DNA of 9,217 bases from an uncultured Sulfurovum sp. (GCA_937938065.1 CALDBH010000100.1:1-9217), one strand, 5' to 3'; positions 1 to 6,409 are shown, numbered from the stretch's first letter. The notes: a model not told the origin generated them from the letters alone. A program made the numbers and translations.

Positions 1-1148
1 TGTTTAGCAGTTTTGATATTATGCAATCTATGAAACTTTATGATGCAATCAATAAAAACTTTAGAGGTAATTCCGACAAAAAATTGATACTTTCATCTCG
101 TTTTCATCCTATTGCAGGGAAATACTTAGCACATTTTGGCGCATTTTTGGATCGAAACTTCCGTGTTTATGACTATTATGTGGGTGTGTATGATGCTATT
201 TACCATCTTGCAGCCGGTCTTAAAAGAAATCATATTGAACTCTATAAAAGCAAGTCTCAAGTGGTACTTATGAATGAGTTGAAAACGTTTTTGGGGGTAG
301 ATAAAAACCCTGAAGCCCTGGCAGCATATAATCTGTTTTTAAATACGGAGTTTTATCATTTAAAACCAAAAACAACCGATCGCTTTTCTGCGATCGATAA
401 TGCATTTAATCTGAAAAAACCTGAAGCAACACGTTATGATAATGCAGAATTTAAGACTTTCCTCTCAAAACTGGATATGAAATACCTGAAGAAACAGGAA
501 AACTCTTTTATCGTTTATGCACAGTCAGATATTGATAACTGGTATAAAAAACCTTCAAGAGAGATTATTAAGCGTGTAACCACACTTGAAAATGATCGGG
601 ATAAAGCCGGTCTGCCAAGATCATATGGTACTGCGACCAGTGTAGCTGCTTGGGCGAGTAGTGACTTGCTCAAAGAGAAAAGAGGTTTTGAGTTTGTGCC
701 GTTAGATGTACCACAAGATGAAGGGAATGAGGGGATTCGGACAGCACTGAGATTTCTCCCAGGGGATATTGCTTCGGATATAAAGAATGGAGGGCTTTCT
801 TTTGGATATTTTGCCCGTTATTATAATGATATGGATATCATTAATGGTTTTGAGGGAAAACTCTCCTATGTAGTGAATGATGAGATATCTGATTTTGTGC
901 GTCTGGACGTAGATGCATTTAAAGCATACAGTGATGTCTTAAACTTCGGTTTAGGCGTAAGTGTATTTGGAGATATGAAAGGATCTTTTTATAAAGAAGA
1001 TACAGCTTATGGAGTCAATACCTATGTGGATGTTTTGGATATATTTAGATTGACGTATGTCTATAGAGATGGGGATATACCTGATAAGAATTTTCTTTAC
1101 TTTGGTATTCAAAATATCCCTAGTCTTATTTATTGGTTAAAGCGATAA
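1..1148 (+). CDS. Patatin-like phospholipase family protein, C-terminal part (5' end outside window)
   Basis: The reading frame is open from the first full codon at position 3, with no stop before the first ATG at 21, so the gene almost certainly begins outside the window and that ATG is internal. The visible part is about 380 residues. Near its start the stretch HFGAFLDRNFRVYDYYVGVYDAI resembles, from memory, a segment seen after the catalytic domain in bacterial patatin-like lipid hydrolases. The catalytic GXSXG serine motif and the Asp of the dyad would lie upstream and cannot be checked. The middle is charged and probably helical. The last 120 residues or so (from about GLSFGYFARYY) alternate polar and hydrophobic/aromatic residues and look beta-rich, perhaps a membrane-associated or barrel-like tail. 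It does not end in the terminal Phe usual for outer-membrane barrels. The patatin assignment is moderate; an uncharacterised envelope protein is the alternative. It is separated from the lipoprotein genes by 87 nt containing a promoter, so it is probably not co-transcribed with them. Confidence 0.55.
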   Translation, partial: FSSFDIMQSMKLYDAINKNFRGNSDKKLILSSRFHPIAGKYLAHFGAFLDRNFRVYDYYVGVYDAIYHLAAGLKRNHIELYKSKSQVVLMNELKTFLGVDKNPEALAAYNLFLNTEFYHLKPKTTDRFSAIDNAFNLKKPEATRYDNAEFKTFLSKLDMKYLKKQENSFIVYAQSDIDNWYKKPSREIIKRVTTLENDRDKAGLPRSYGTATSVAAWASSDLLKEKRGFEFVPLDVPQDEGNEGIRTALRFLPGDIASDIKNGGLSFGYFARYYNDMDIINGFEGKLSYVVNDEISDFVRLDVDAFKAYSDVLNFGLGVSVFGDMKGSFYKEDTAYGVNTYVDVLDIFRLTYVYRDGDIPDKNFLYFGIQNIPSLIYWLKR

Positions 1149-1190
1149 ATATTTGTAAAGTAAAAATTATTTATATATTAAATATATTTA

Positions 1191-1199
1191 TGTTATGAT
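1191..1199 (+). promoter_or_regulatory. Extended -10 promoter of the first lipoprotein gene
   Basis: TGTTATGAT fits the extended -10 form TGnTATAAT with one mismatch. It lies 37 nt before the ATG at 1236 in a very A/T-rich stretch, as is usual for Campylobacterota sigma-70 promoters that lack a clear -35 box. The expected transcription start is near 1206. The same TTATGATA core recurs at 1476-1483 before the second copy, which supports it being functional. A perfect 12-bp palindrome (1179-1190) abuts it upstream, but that region is low-complexity A/T. Confidence 0.5.
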
Positions 1200-1235
1200 A
1201 TAAGTATCTGAATAGAAAAGGAGAAAGATTATAAA

Positions 1236-1457
1236 ATGTTAAATATTAAAAATATATTGGTTGCTGGAGCGACTATGGCATTGATGTCAGGATGTGCGCA
1301 GATGGGACCGGAAGCAAAAAAAGGTGCTGTAGTAGGTGGTGTCGGTGCAGCAGGTGTGACTGCTTTAGTAGGAGGATCTGCTAGTTCAGTTGCTACCGCT
1401 GCTGCTATAGGTGCTGTAGCTGGTGGAGTTTATGGAGATAGTAAAGATAAAAAGTAA
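1236..1457 (+). CDS. Small glycine-zipper lipoprotein, copy 1
   Basis: A 73-residue predicted lipoprotein. Residues 1-19 form a short signal peptide (basic N-end, hydrophobic core) ending in the lipobox M-S-G-C with the lipidated cysteine at C20. After cleavage the mature protein has 54 residues. It starts CAQMGPEAKKG and continues with closely spaced G/A repeats (GAVVGGVGAAGV, then AAIGAVAGGVYGD), the pattern of glycine-zipper membrane segments seen in OsmB, SlyB and YMGG-type envelope proteins. The role is unknown; such proteins associate with or span membranes and often respond to envelope or osmotic stress. AAAGGAG lies at 1217-1223, leaving 12 nt to the ATG, longer than usual. In the paralog the ATG sits 7 nt after the same sequence; here that place reads ATA and leads to an early stop, so the start must be the ATG at 1236. 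The downstream paralog is very similar. Confidence 0.85.
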   Translation: MLNIKNILVAGATMALMSGCAQMGPEAKKGAVVGGVGAAGVTALVGGSASSVATAAAIGAVAGGVYGDSKDKK

Positions 1458-1475
1458 CGTTTGACGAAAAGTCTA

Positions 1476-1482
1476 TTATGAT
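1476..1482 (+). promoter_or_regulatory. -10 element of the second lipoprotein gene
   Basis: TTATGAT, at the position equivalent to the promoter of copy 1, lies 28 nt before the ATG. It lacks the TG extension of copy 1 (TAT instead of TGT before the hexamer), so it may be weaker. A TTGACG at 1461-1466 resembles a -35 box but is only 10 nt away, too close to work with this -10. No terminator is visible between the copies, so read-through from the first promoter is likely. Confidence 0.4.
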
Positions 1483-1510
1483 AAAAATATCTAAATAAAG
1501 GAGTAAGATT

Positions 1511-1732
1511 ATGAAAACATTAAACATTAAAAACTTGTTGGTAGCGGGTGCAATGGTATCATTGCTGGCTGGATGTGCACAGATGTCACAAAGTGAAAAA
1601 AAAGGTGCTACTATAGGCGCTGTAGGTGGGGCTGGTGTTGCTGCTTTAGCTGGTGGTAGTACAGCACAAGTAGTCGGAGGAGCCGCAGTTGGTGCTGTAG
1701 CTGGCGGGCTTATCGCCGGAGATAAAAAATAA
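1511..1732 (+). CDS. Small glycine-zipper lipoprotein, copy 2
   Basis: A 73-residue lipoprotein paralogous to the preceding gene. The signal peptide ends in a consensus lipobox L-A-G-C with lipidation at C22, giving a 52-residue mature protein beginning CAQMSQSEKKGA. The rest is a Gly/Ala zipper (GAVGGAGVAALAGG, then GGAAVGAVAGGLIAG) and a short charged end, GDKK. The start is well set: AAAGGAG at 1497-1503 is 7 nt from the ATG. Compared with copy 1 it begins with two additional residues (MKT-LNIKN against M-LNIKN). Function is not known; family resemblance points to an envelope lipoprotein of the OsmB/SlyB type. A hairpin follows the stop codon. Confidence 0.87.
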   Translation: MKTLNIKNLLVAGAMVSLLAGCAQMSQSEKKGATIGAVGGAGVAALAGGSTAQVVGGAAVGAVAGGLIAGDKK

Positions 1733-1740
1733 GATTTAAC

Positions 1741-1776
1741 TGTCTTACTCTACCTTTTTGTGTGTGGAGTAAGATA
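1741..1776 (+). terminator. Hairpin after the lipoprotein pair, possible terminator
   Basis: CTTACTCTAC (1744-1753) pairs with GTGGAGTAAG (1764-1773) over 10 bp with one G-U pair around a 10-nt loop. Three weaker outer pairs extend it to 1741 and 1776. The position, 9 nt after the stop of copy 2, fits a terminator. No run of T follows (the next bases are ATATACAC), so it is not a classical intrinsic terminator; it may instead protect the 3' end of the mRNA. Confidence 0.4.
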
Positions 1777-1890
1777 ATATACACACTTCGTAATACATAC
1801 CATTTTTACCTCATTAAATACCCTAACATAAACAAAAATCCTACAAATAAAGCTACTTGAATAAAATTGATCATTATAGTTCAGCTACTT

Positions 1891-1914
1891 CTTTATGTAT
1901 TTAAGTATATAACG
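1891..1914 (+). promoter_or_regulatory. Upstream ModE-box-like operator (box 1)
   Basis: Arms CTTTATGTA and TATATAACG separated by TTTAAG form a 24-bp imperfect inverted repeat (7 of 9 positions pair). Arm length, 6-nt spacer and the TATATAACG half-site match the architecture of the E. coli modA operator as I recall it (arms CGTTATAT and ACATAACG, 24 bp overall). It matches box 2 at 20 of 24 positions. Its right arm overlaps possible -10 sequences (TATAAC at 1908, TATACT at 1916), so a bound dimer would block the promoter. Confidence 0.55.
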
Positions 1915-1915
1915 C

Positions 1916-1921
1916 TATACT
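1916..1921 (+). promoter_or_regulatory. Candidate -10 of the modE-mod operon
   Basis: TATACT, a 5/6 match to TATAAT, lies between the two ModE-like boxes, with a predicted transcription start near 1928 inside box 2. No good -35 is visible (TTATGT at 1893 is poor). TATAAC at 1908-1913 is an alternative -10. Either choice places the promoter under the operators. Confidence 0.35.
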
Positions 1922-1924
1922 TAC

Positions 1925-1948
1925 CGTTATATATTTTAGTATATAAGG
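1925..1948 (+). promoter_or_regulatory. ModE-box-like operator next to the modE start (box 2)
   Basis: Arms CGTTATATA and TATATAAGG around the spacer TTTTAG pair at 8 of 9 positions, over 24 bp, the same length and half-site as the E. coli ModE box. Its right end runs into the ribosome binding site (AAGGGA, 1945-1950) of modE. Box 1 is its near repeat 34 bp upstream. A position directly before modE suggests that Mo-loaded ModE represses its own operon. Function is inferred. Confidence 0.6.
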
Positions 1949-1954
1949 GACAGG

Positions 1955-2734
1955 ATGGAACTCACCTCAAAGCTTACTTTGGAAATGTTAGGGAAACCTT
2001 TTTTACTTGAAAAGCGTATAGAACTGCTTCATGCCATTCAAGAACATGGTTCTATCTCAAAAGCTGCGAAGGCTGTTCCAATGAGCTACAAAAGTGCCTG
2101 GGAAGCAGTTGACACGATGAATTCTCTTTCTCCTGAACCTATTGTTAGCAGAGAGACAGGCGGAAAAGATGGTGGAGGTACGACCATTACAGCATATGGT
2201 CAACAACTTTTAGCAAACTATGCCGTACTTAAAGAAGAACACAACCATTTTTTAGCAAGATTGTCAGAGTTGACAGATATAGAGAGTGGTTCATTTAAGA
2301 CCATTGGGCGACTTTCTATGCAAATTTCTGCACGAAATCAGATACAAGCAGAGGTAGTCACAGTAGAATCTCAAAATGTCAATGCAAAAATACATTTGAA
2401 ACTAAAAAGTGGACAAGAGCTTGTTTCTGTTATTACCAAAGAGGCAGTAGAAAATTTGCATATAGAAGAGAAACAAACGGTTGTTGCGATATTTAAATCC
2501 AGTGCGGTGGTGTTGTCTGATATGAGAGATGAAAAGAGTAAAGAGAACAGAGTTGAAGGCATCGTGACTAAAATAGAAGAAGATGTCGAAAATGCGAAAG
2601 TGCAGGTGGACATAGGTAATCATGTCATTATTGTATCTGTGATGCCTGTAGATGTTTTAGAAGAGATGGAACTCAATGAGGGAAGTTCCGTCATGGCTAT
2701 GATCAAAGCCAACGATATTATGTTAGGGAAGTAA
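1955..2734 (+). CDS. modE: Molybdate-responsive transcriptional regulator ModE
   Basis: A 259-residue protein, close to the length of E. coli ModE (about 262). Residues 10-110 form the winged helix-turn-helix: LLHAIQEHGSISKAAKAVPM, then SYKSAWEAVDTMN, with a wing around GGKDGGGTTIT and the family's YGQQLLANY helix. SARNQ at 125-129 opens the first Mop/TOBE domain, and a second Mop domain follows from about 195 (NRVEGIVTKI to the end). In ModE the paired Mop domains bind molybdate or tungstate at the dimer interface and switch DNA binding; the usual role is repression of mod transport genes and sometimes activation of molybdoenzyme genes. AAGGGA (1945-1950) precedes the ATG by 4 nt. It is the first gene of the cluster and the following porin begins 3 nt after its stop, so the two are very likely co-transcribed. 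Two ModE-like operators upstream suggest autoregulation. Confidence 0.93.
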   Translation: MELTSKLTLEMLGKPFLLEKRIELLHAIQEHGSISKAAKAVPMSYKSAWEAVDTMNSLSPEPIVSRETGGKDGGGTTITAYGQQLLANYAVLKEEHNHFLARLSELTDIESGSFKTIGRLSMQISARNQIQAEVVTVESQNVNAKIHLKLKSGQELVSVITKEAVENLHIEEKQTVVAIFKSSAVVLSDMRDEKSKENRVEGIVTKIEEDVENAKVQVDIGNHVIIVSVMPVDVLEEMELNEGSSVMAMIKANDIMLGK

Positions 2735-2737
2735 AGA

Positions 2738-4207
2738 GTGAGACAAGTAAAATTAGTATGGATTTTGATAGCTTTTATAAGTGCTGTATATGGGGCAGAA
2801 GATGCTCAAAAACATAGTTTAAAATGTAATATGCTCCATCTCTATGATGAAGTACCAGGTGAAGCAGACAATATATCTGATATGTTTTCACAAGGAATAT
2901 TTTATAAACGTTTACGTTTTAATAGCTTTGGTTTTAGATGGGCTGAGGAAGTAGAGACTGATGACGGTATTAAGATAAGGGAAAATCATGCCATCGCAGC
3001 TATAGGTGGAAGTTTGATCTATAGAAGTGCTTATCTGAATGGTTTTGGAGTGGGTGCAGGATTTTATGCTACCAGTGCCGCAGGAACACTGGATGATTCA
3101 GAAGCATATTTGTATAAAGCGGGTAAAGGTGTCATAAGTCGATATGATTTTAGAACAGATGGTACATCGGGTATAGCCTCTTTTGCACAAGCGTATTTAG
3201 AATATAAAAATGAAAACGTATCTGTTAAAGCAGGACGACAGATATTTGAGAGTTTTTTGACCAAAAGCAATGATACAAAAATGATACCCAATACCTTTGA
3301 AGGTATTACCCTACATAGTGGAAACATACTTAGTACATCACTCAAAATGGCATACTTGAGAAGGCAGAAGTTAAGAGACCACTCTGATTTTCATCATGTC
3401 TTGGCAGCAGGTGATGATAACAATGATCCTTATGCAATATATAGTGAGAATGATGATTCTGCAATGCACTTTGGCTTACAATTATCTGAATTAGAAGCTA
3501 GAGGCATAGATGATAGACTCATCATTGCAGAGGTGAAAAATGTGAGTATTGAAAACCTGACATTGAGTATGAATTACACTGCTGTACCTGACTTAGTCTC
3601 ATCAGCGATGATCCAGGCTGACTATAGGTTTTATCTTGGTGGCTGGTCTATCATACCGGGGTTAAGGTATATGCAACAGTTTGATGATGGTGCAGGAGAG
3701 ATAGGCGGTGCAAACCTCAAAACAAAAACAGAAGGTTATGATGACCCAGATAGTTTGGATACAGAACTTTACGCTGCAAGAATTGATATAGTAGAAGATG
3801 CACTTAAATTAAGATTTGGATATACAAAAGTGGCAGATGAAGGTGATATTGTAGCACCTTGGAGAGGTTTCCCGACTGCAGGTTTTACCCGTGCTATGGC
3901 ACAGTATAACTGGTATGCCAACACTGAAAGTTATATGGTACAGCTTGACTATCAATTCGGGATATTTACTGAGTTTAAGATCATATCACGCTTTGTTATA
4001 CAGGATTTTGATGATGAAAAGATAGGTGTACAGGCAGATTCGAAAGTTTTTACAGTTGATCTATTTAAGGGACTTGGAGAGAGTCCTATCTATCTTAAGA
4101 CAAGATTTGCGCATGTTGTAGGAGATGATAATACTATGGTTGGTGATATACGTAAAGCGGACCCTTCTTATAATGAACTGCGCATTGAAGTTAATTACCT
4201 CTTTTAA
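2738..4207 (+). CDS. Opr/OprD-type outer-membrane porin in the mod operon, candidate molybdate/tungstate channel
   Basis: A 489-residue protein with a Sec signal peptide (MRQVKLVWILIAFISAVYG, likely cut before AEDA). The mature part is rich in alternating beta strands and aromatic residues and ends in LRIEVNYLF, whose terminal Phe is the usual outer-membrane assembly signal. Features such as SVKAGRQIFESF, NTFEGITL and the closing AMAQYNWYANTESYMVQLDYQF region resemble Campylobacterota Opr-family porins (OprD-like). The start is GTG at 2738: the modE stop lies in the same frame just upstream, and AGGGAAG (2725-2731) supplies the ribosome binding site. The gene sits between modE and modA with minimal spacing, so it is presumably controlled by ModE. 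Substrate specificity is inferred only from position; a general porin or a channel for another anion is possible. Confidence 0.78.
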   Translation: MRQVKLVWILIAFISAVYGAEDAQKHSLKCNMLHLYDEVPGEADNISDMFSQGIFYKRLRFNSFGFRWAEEVETDDGIKIRENHAIAAIGGSLIYRSAYLNGFGVGAGFYATSAAGTLDDSEAYLYKAGKGVISRYDFRTDGTSGIASFAQAYLEYKNENVSVKAGRQIFESFLTKSNDTKMIPNTFEGITLHSGNILSTSLKMAYLRRQKLRDHSDFHHVLAAGDDNNDPYAIYSENDDSAMHFGLQLSELEARGIDDRLIIAEVKNVSIENLTLSMNYTAVPDLVSSAMIQADYRFYLGGWSIIPGLRYMQQFDDGAGEIGGANLKTKTEGYDDPDSLDTELYAARIDIVEDALKLRFGYTKVADEGDIVAPWRGFPTAGFTRAMAQYNWYANTESYMVQLDYQFGIFTEFKIISRFVIQDFDDEKIGVQADSKVFTVDLFKGLGESPIYLKTRFAHVVGDDNTMVGDIRKADPSYNELRIEVNYLF

Positions 4208-4219
4208 AGGATAATGCTT

Positions 4220-4966
4220 ATGAAAAGAATTGTACTAAGCATTTTACTGGGTTTTGGAACTTTAAGTGCAGGTGAGATAACCATAGCTGTAGCGGCTAAT
4301 GTAAGTTATGCCATTGAAGCGTTGAAAAAAGAGTTTAATCTACTATATCCAGAGACGAAAGTACAAGTTATCCTTGGTAGTTCTGGAAAACTTACGGCAC
4401 AGATCAAACATGGTGCACCTTATGGCCTTTTTATGTCGGCCGATATGAAATATCCTGAAGCACTCTACAATGATAAAATAGCGGTAACAAAACCTGTGGT
4501 CTATGCACAGGGGGCACTGGCATTCTTGTCTGTAAAAGAGAAGCACTATGATGCAAATATGACGGTGTTAAAATCTGAAGATATTAAAAAGATAGCCATT
4601 GCAAATCCTCAAACTGCACCTTATGGCGTCGCTGCGGTAGAAGCTTTGAAAAATGTAGGAATATATGAAGAACTGAAAGAGAAGTTTGTATATGGTGAGT
4701 CTGTTTCTCAGACAGTGACCTATGCAACGAGTGCAGCAGACATAGGGATCATCGCAAAGTCGTCACTTTTTAGTCCTCAGATGGCACACTTTAAAGAGGG
4801 GATCAACTGGAGTGATGTCAATGAAACATGCTACACGCCTATAGACCAAGGAATGGTGATACTGAAAAAAGGTGAAGGTAACGCTGAAGTGAAGGCTTTT
4901 TATGACTTTATGTTGAGTCTAAAAGCCAAAGAAGTATTGAAAAACTTCGGATATAAGGTAGAGTAG
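4220..4966 (+). CDS. modA: Molybdate/tungstate ABC transporter substrate-binding protein ModA
   Basis: A periplasmic binding protein of 248 residues from the ATG at 4220. A further ATG at 4214 (250 residues) is only 2 nt after AAAGGA (4206-4211), whereas 4220 has 8 nt, so 4220 is preferred. The signal peptide ends at about LSA-17 before GEITIAVAAN. Binding motifs are present in order: AAN at 25-27, GSSG at 53-56, GAPYGLFMSAD, NPQTAPYG at 129-136 (Y135), and TSAADIGIIAKS. This set resembles the Azotobacter ModA2 type (Asn, Ser and Tyr ligands) more than E. coli ModA, whose first ligand loop reads AAASL. The family binds molybdate and tungstate and delivers them to ModBC; sequence alone does not say which is preferred. 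The stop codon directly abuts the modB start. The ribosome binding site overlaps the stop codon of the porin gene. Confidence 0.93.
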   Translation: MKRIVLSILLGFGTLSAGEITIAVAANVSYAIEALKKEFNLLYPETKVQVILGSSGKLTAQIKHGAPYGLFMSADMKYPEALYNDKIAVTKPVVYAQGALAFLSVKEKHYDANMTVLKSEDIKKIAIANPQTAPYGVAAVEALKNVGIYEELKEKFVYGESVSQTVTYATSAADIGIIAKSSLFSPQMAHFKEGINWSDVNETCYTPIDQGMVILKKGEGNAEVKAFYDFMLSLKAKEVLKNFGYKVE

Positions 4967-5665
4967 ATGTTGGAAATATTTGACCTCTCATCTTTAGATT
5001 TTGCACCGTTTATACTTTCGTTTAAACTGGCAGGTATCACAACATTGATCCTGTTTGTACTTGCATTGCCTTTGGCGTGGTTTCTCTCTCAAACTAACTC
5101 AAAAACAAAACCAATTTTAGAAGCTATCACGGCACTTCCCATCGTACTGCCTCCCTCTGTTTTGGGTTTTTATATCTTAGTGGTACTCTCTCCAAATTCT
5201 GCTATAGGTGCTTTTTTTGAAGATCTTTTTGGTGTGAAGTTGGTCTTTTCTTTTAGTGGTTTGGTTGTGGCAAGTTGTTTCTACTCACTTCCTTTTATGG
5301 TACAACCTTTGCAAAGCGGGTTTGAGTCTTTGAACAAACATATGTTAGAGGCATCATACCTTGCAGGGAAGAGTAAACTTCAAACGGTTCTCAAGATAGC
5401 ATTGCCAAATATTAAACCTTCGCTTATCACGGCACTGATCATTACTTTTGCACATACTGTCGGTGAGTTCGGTGTAGTGCTCATGGTAGGGGGAAGCATC
5501 CCTGGTGAGACGAAAGTGGCTTCGGTGGCTATCTATGAGATGGTTGAGGTGATGGAGTATGGTACAGCACATATCTACAGTGCTTTAATGGTCTTGATGA
5601 GTTTTATCGTACTTTTGTCTGTGTATATTTTTAACCACAGTCAGCGAAAAATAGGTGTACATTAA
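4967..5665 (+). CDS. modB: Molybdate ABC transporter permease ModB
   Basis: A 232-residue inner-membrane permease with about five hydrophobic segments: about 15-40, 53-75, 93-112, 152-175 and 204-224. The cytoplasmic coupling (EAA) loop is EASYLAGKSKLQTVLKIALP at 128-147, with the conserved Gly at 134, and is the contact for ModC. ALPIVLPPSVLGFY and AHTVGEFGVVLMVGG are typical of ModB. The family forms a homodimer that moves molybdate or tungstate from ModA into the cytoplasm. The ATG follows the modA stop with no gap, and its own stop overlaps the modC start (TAATG), which indicates translational coupling. Length is normal for the family. Confidence 0.94.
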   Translation: MLEIFDLSSLDFAPFILSFKLAGITTLILFVLALPLAWFLSQTNSKTKPILEAITALPIVLPPSVLGFYILVVLSPNSAIGAFFEDLFGVKLVFSFSGLVVASCFYSLPFMVQPLQSGFESLNKHMLEASYLAGKSKLQTVLKIALPNIKPSLITALIITFAHTVGEFGVVLMVGGSIPGETKVASVAIYEMVEVMEYGTAHIYSALMVLMSFIVLLSVYIFNHSQRKIGVH

Positions 5666-6351
5666 TGATACAGATAGAGATACATAAAAGACTGCATGGT
5701 AGTCATGGTGACATGAACCTGGATGTCAACCTAGAGATACAAAAGGGTGAGTTTGTTGCACTGATGGGTGAAAGCGGTTCTGGTAAAACAACTCTGCTTA
5801 GAATCTTAGCCGGCTTGGAAAAAGCAGCAGGGAACATAAATGTAGAAGATGTACTTTGGTTAGGTAATCAAAAAATGCTCCCTCCGCAACAAAGAGAGAT
5901 AGGGTTTATATTTCAGGATTATGCACTGTTTGACAACATGAATGTTGAAGAAAATTTACTCTATGTCAATGATGATAAGGCTCTGGCCCAAAGACTTCTT
6001 GAGATGACTGAACTTAGCAGATTGTCACACCGTAATGTAAAAGGTCTCAGCGGTGGTCAAAAACAAAGAGTGAGTCTTTGTCGTGCCATGATGAAAAAGC
6101 CTAAGCTTTTACTGATGGATGAACCTCTCTCTGCCCTTGATCCTCTCATGCGTTCCAAACTACAAGATGAGATTCTGAAACTGCACAAAACATTTGGTAC
6201 AACAACCATTATGGTAAGCCATGATGCCGATGTCTCTTATCATCTTTCTGATCGTATATTGGTTCTTGATCATGGAAAGATCATTGCTGATGGGACTCCT
6301 AAAGAGGTACTTGTACAAACTTCTACAGTGACTTATACACTTTCAGTATGA
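5665..6351 (+). CDS. modC: Molybdate ABC transporter ATP-binding protein ModC, short form without TOBE/Mop domain
   Basis: A 228-residue ABC ATPase with all motifs: Walker A GESGSGKTT at 35-43, Q-loop Gln84 in FIFQDYALF, signature LSGGQ at 128-132, Walker B LLLMDEP with D152 and E153, the D-loop SALD, and the switch His186 in MVSHD. It would power import through ModB. It ends about 40 residues after the H-loop, whereas E. coli ModC (about 352 residues) has a C-terminal TOBE/Mop domain that binds oxyanion. That domain is absent here, and the stop does not look like a recent frameshift: the 58-nt gap to the convergent kinase gene cannot hold the missing part. The start overlaps the modB stop by one base. 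It is the last gene of the operon. Confidence 0.92.
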   Translation: MIQIEIHKRLHGSHGDMNLDVNLEIQKGEFVALMGESGSGKTTLLRILAGLEKAAGNINVEDVLWLGNQKMLPPQQREIGFIFQDYALFDNMNVEENLLYVNDDKALAQRLLEMTELSRLSHRNVKGLSGGQKQRVSLCRAMMKKPKLLLMDEPLSALDPLMRSKLQDEILKLHKTFGTTTIMVSHDADVSYHLSDRILVLDHGKIIADGTPKEVLVQTSTVTYTLSV

Positions 6352-6409
6352 GGAGTTTATCGGGTAGGCTTTCTTAAGTGTACCTCTACTCTCCAGGTAT
6401 TTCAATTAT

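Larger units (their letters stand above)
1193..1732 (+). repeat. Tandem gene duplication including promoter, RBS and coding region
   Basis: Two diverged direct copies, about 1193-1457 and 1476-1732. Similarity begins at the -10 core (TTATGATA at 1193 and 1476), continues through TATCT and AAAGGAG into the coding region, and covers the whole lipoprotein: both share LNIKN, LVAGA, GCAQM, KKGA, GGS and GAVAGG. Small insertions or deletions change the offset from 283 nt at the -10 to 275 nt at the start codons. The copies differ at many synonymous and conservative sites, so the duplication is not recent. Confidence 0.8.

Noticed and set aside
1171..1190. A/T-only stretch with a perfect 12-bp palindrome (1179-1190) just before the first lipoprotein promoter, superficially like a ModE box.
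   Set aside because: Low-complexity A/T sequence makes such palindromes by chance, and the CG ends of the ModE half-site are missing.
1851..1890. Direct repeat AGCTACTT at 1851-1858 and 1883-1890.
   Set aside because: Only 8 bp, no symmetry, and no relation to the promoter or operators; likely chance.
1906..1933. Perfect 9-bp inverted repeat TATATAACG / CGTTATATA with a 10-nt spacer.
   Set aside because: It is real, but better explained as the right arm of box 1 facing the left arm of box 2; its CG ends point inward, opposite to the known ModE box.
3064..3345. Open frame of about 90 codons on the minus strand inside the porin gene.
   Set aside because: It lies fully opposite a well-supported gene and its product has low-complexity, shadow-like composition; the same holds for the other overlapping frames in modE, modA, modB and the kinase.
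6352..6409. Possible bidirectional terminator between modC and the kinase gene (TACCT at 6381-6385 with AGGTA at 6395-6399).
   Set aside because: A 5-bp stem with a 9-nt loop and no solid T-run on either strand is too weak to call, although termination is expected there.
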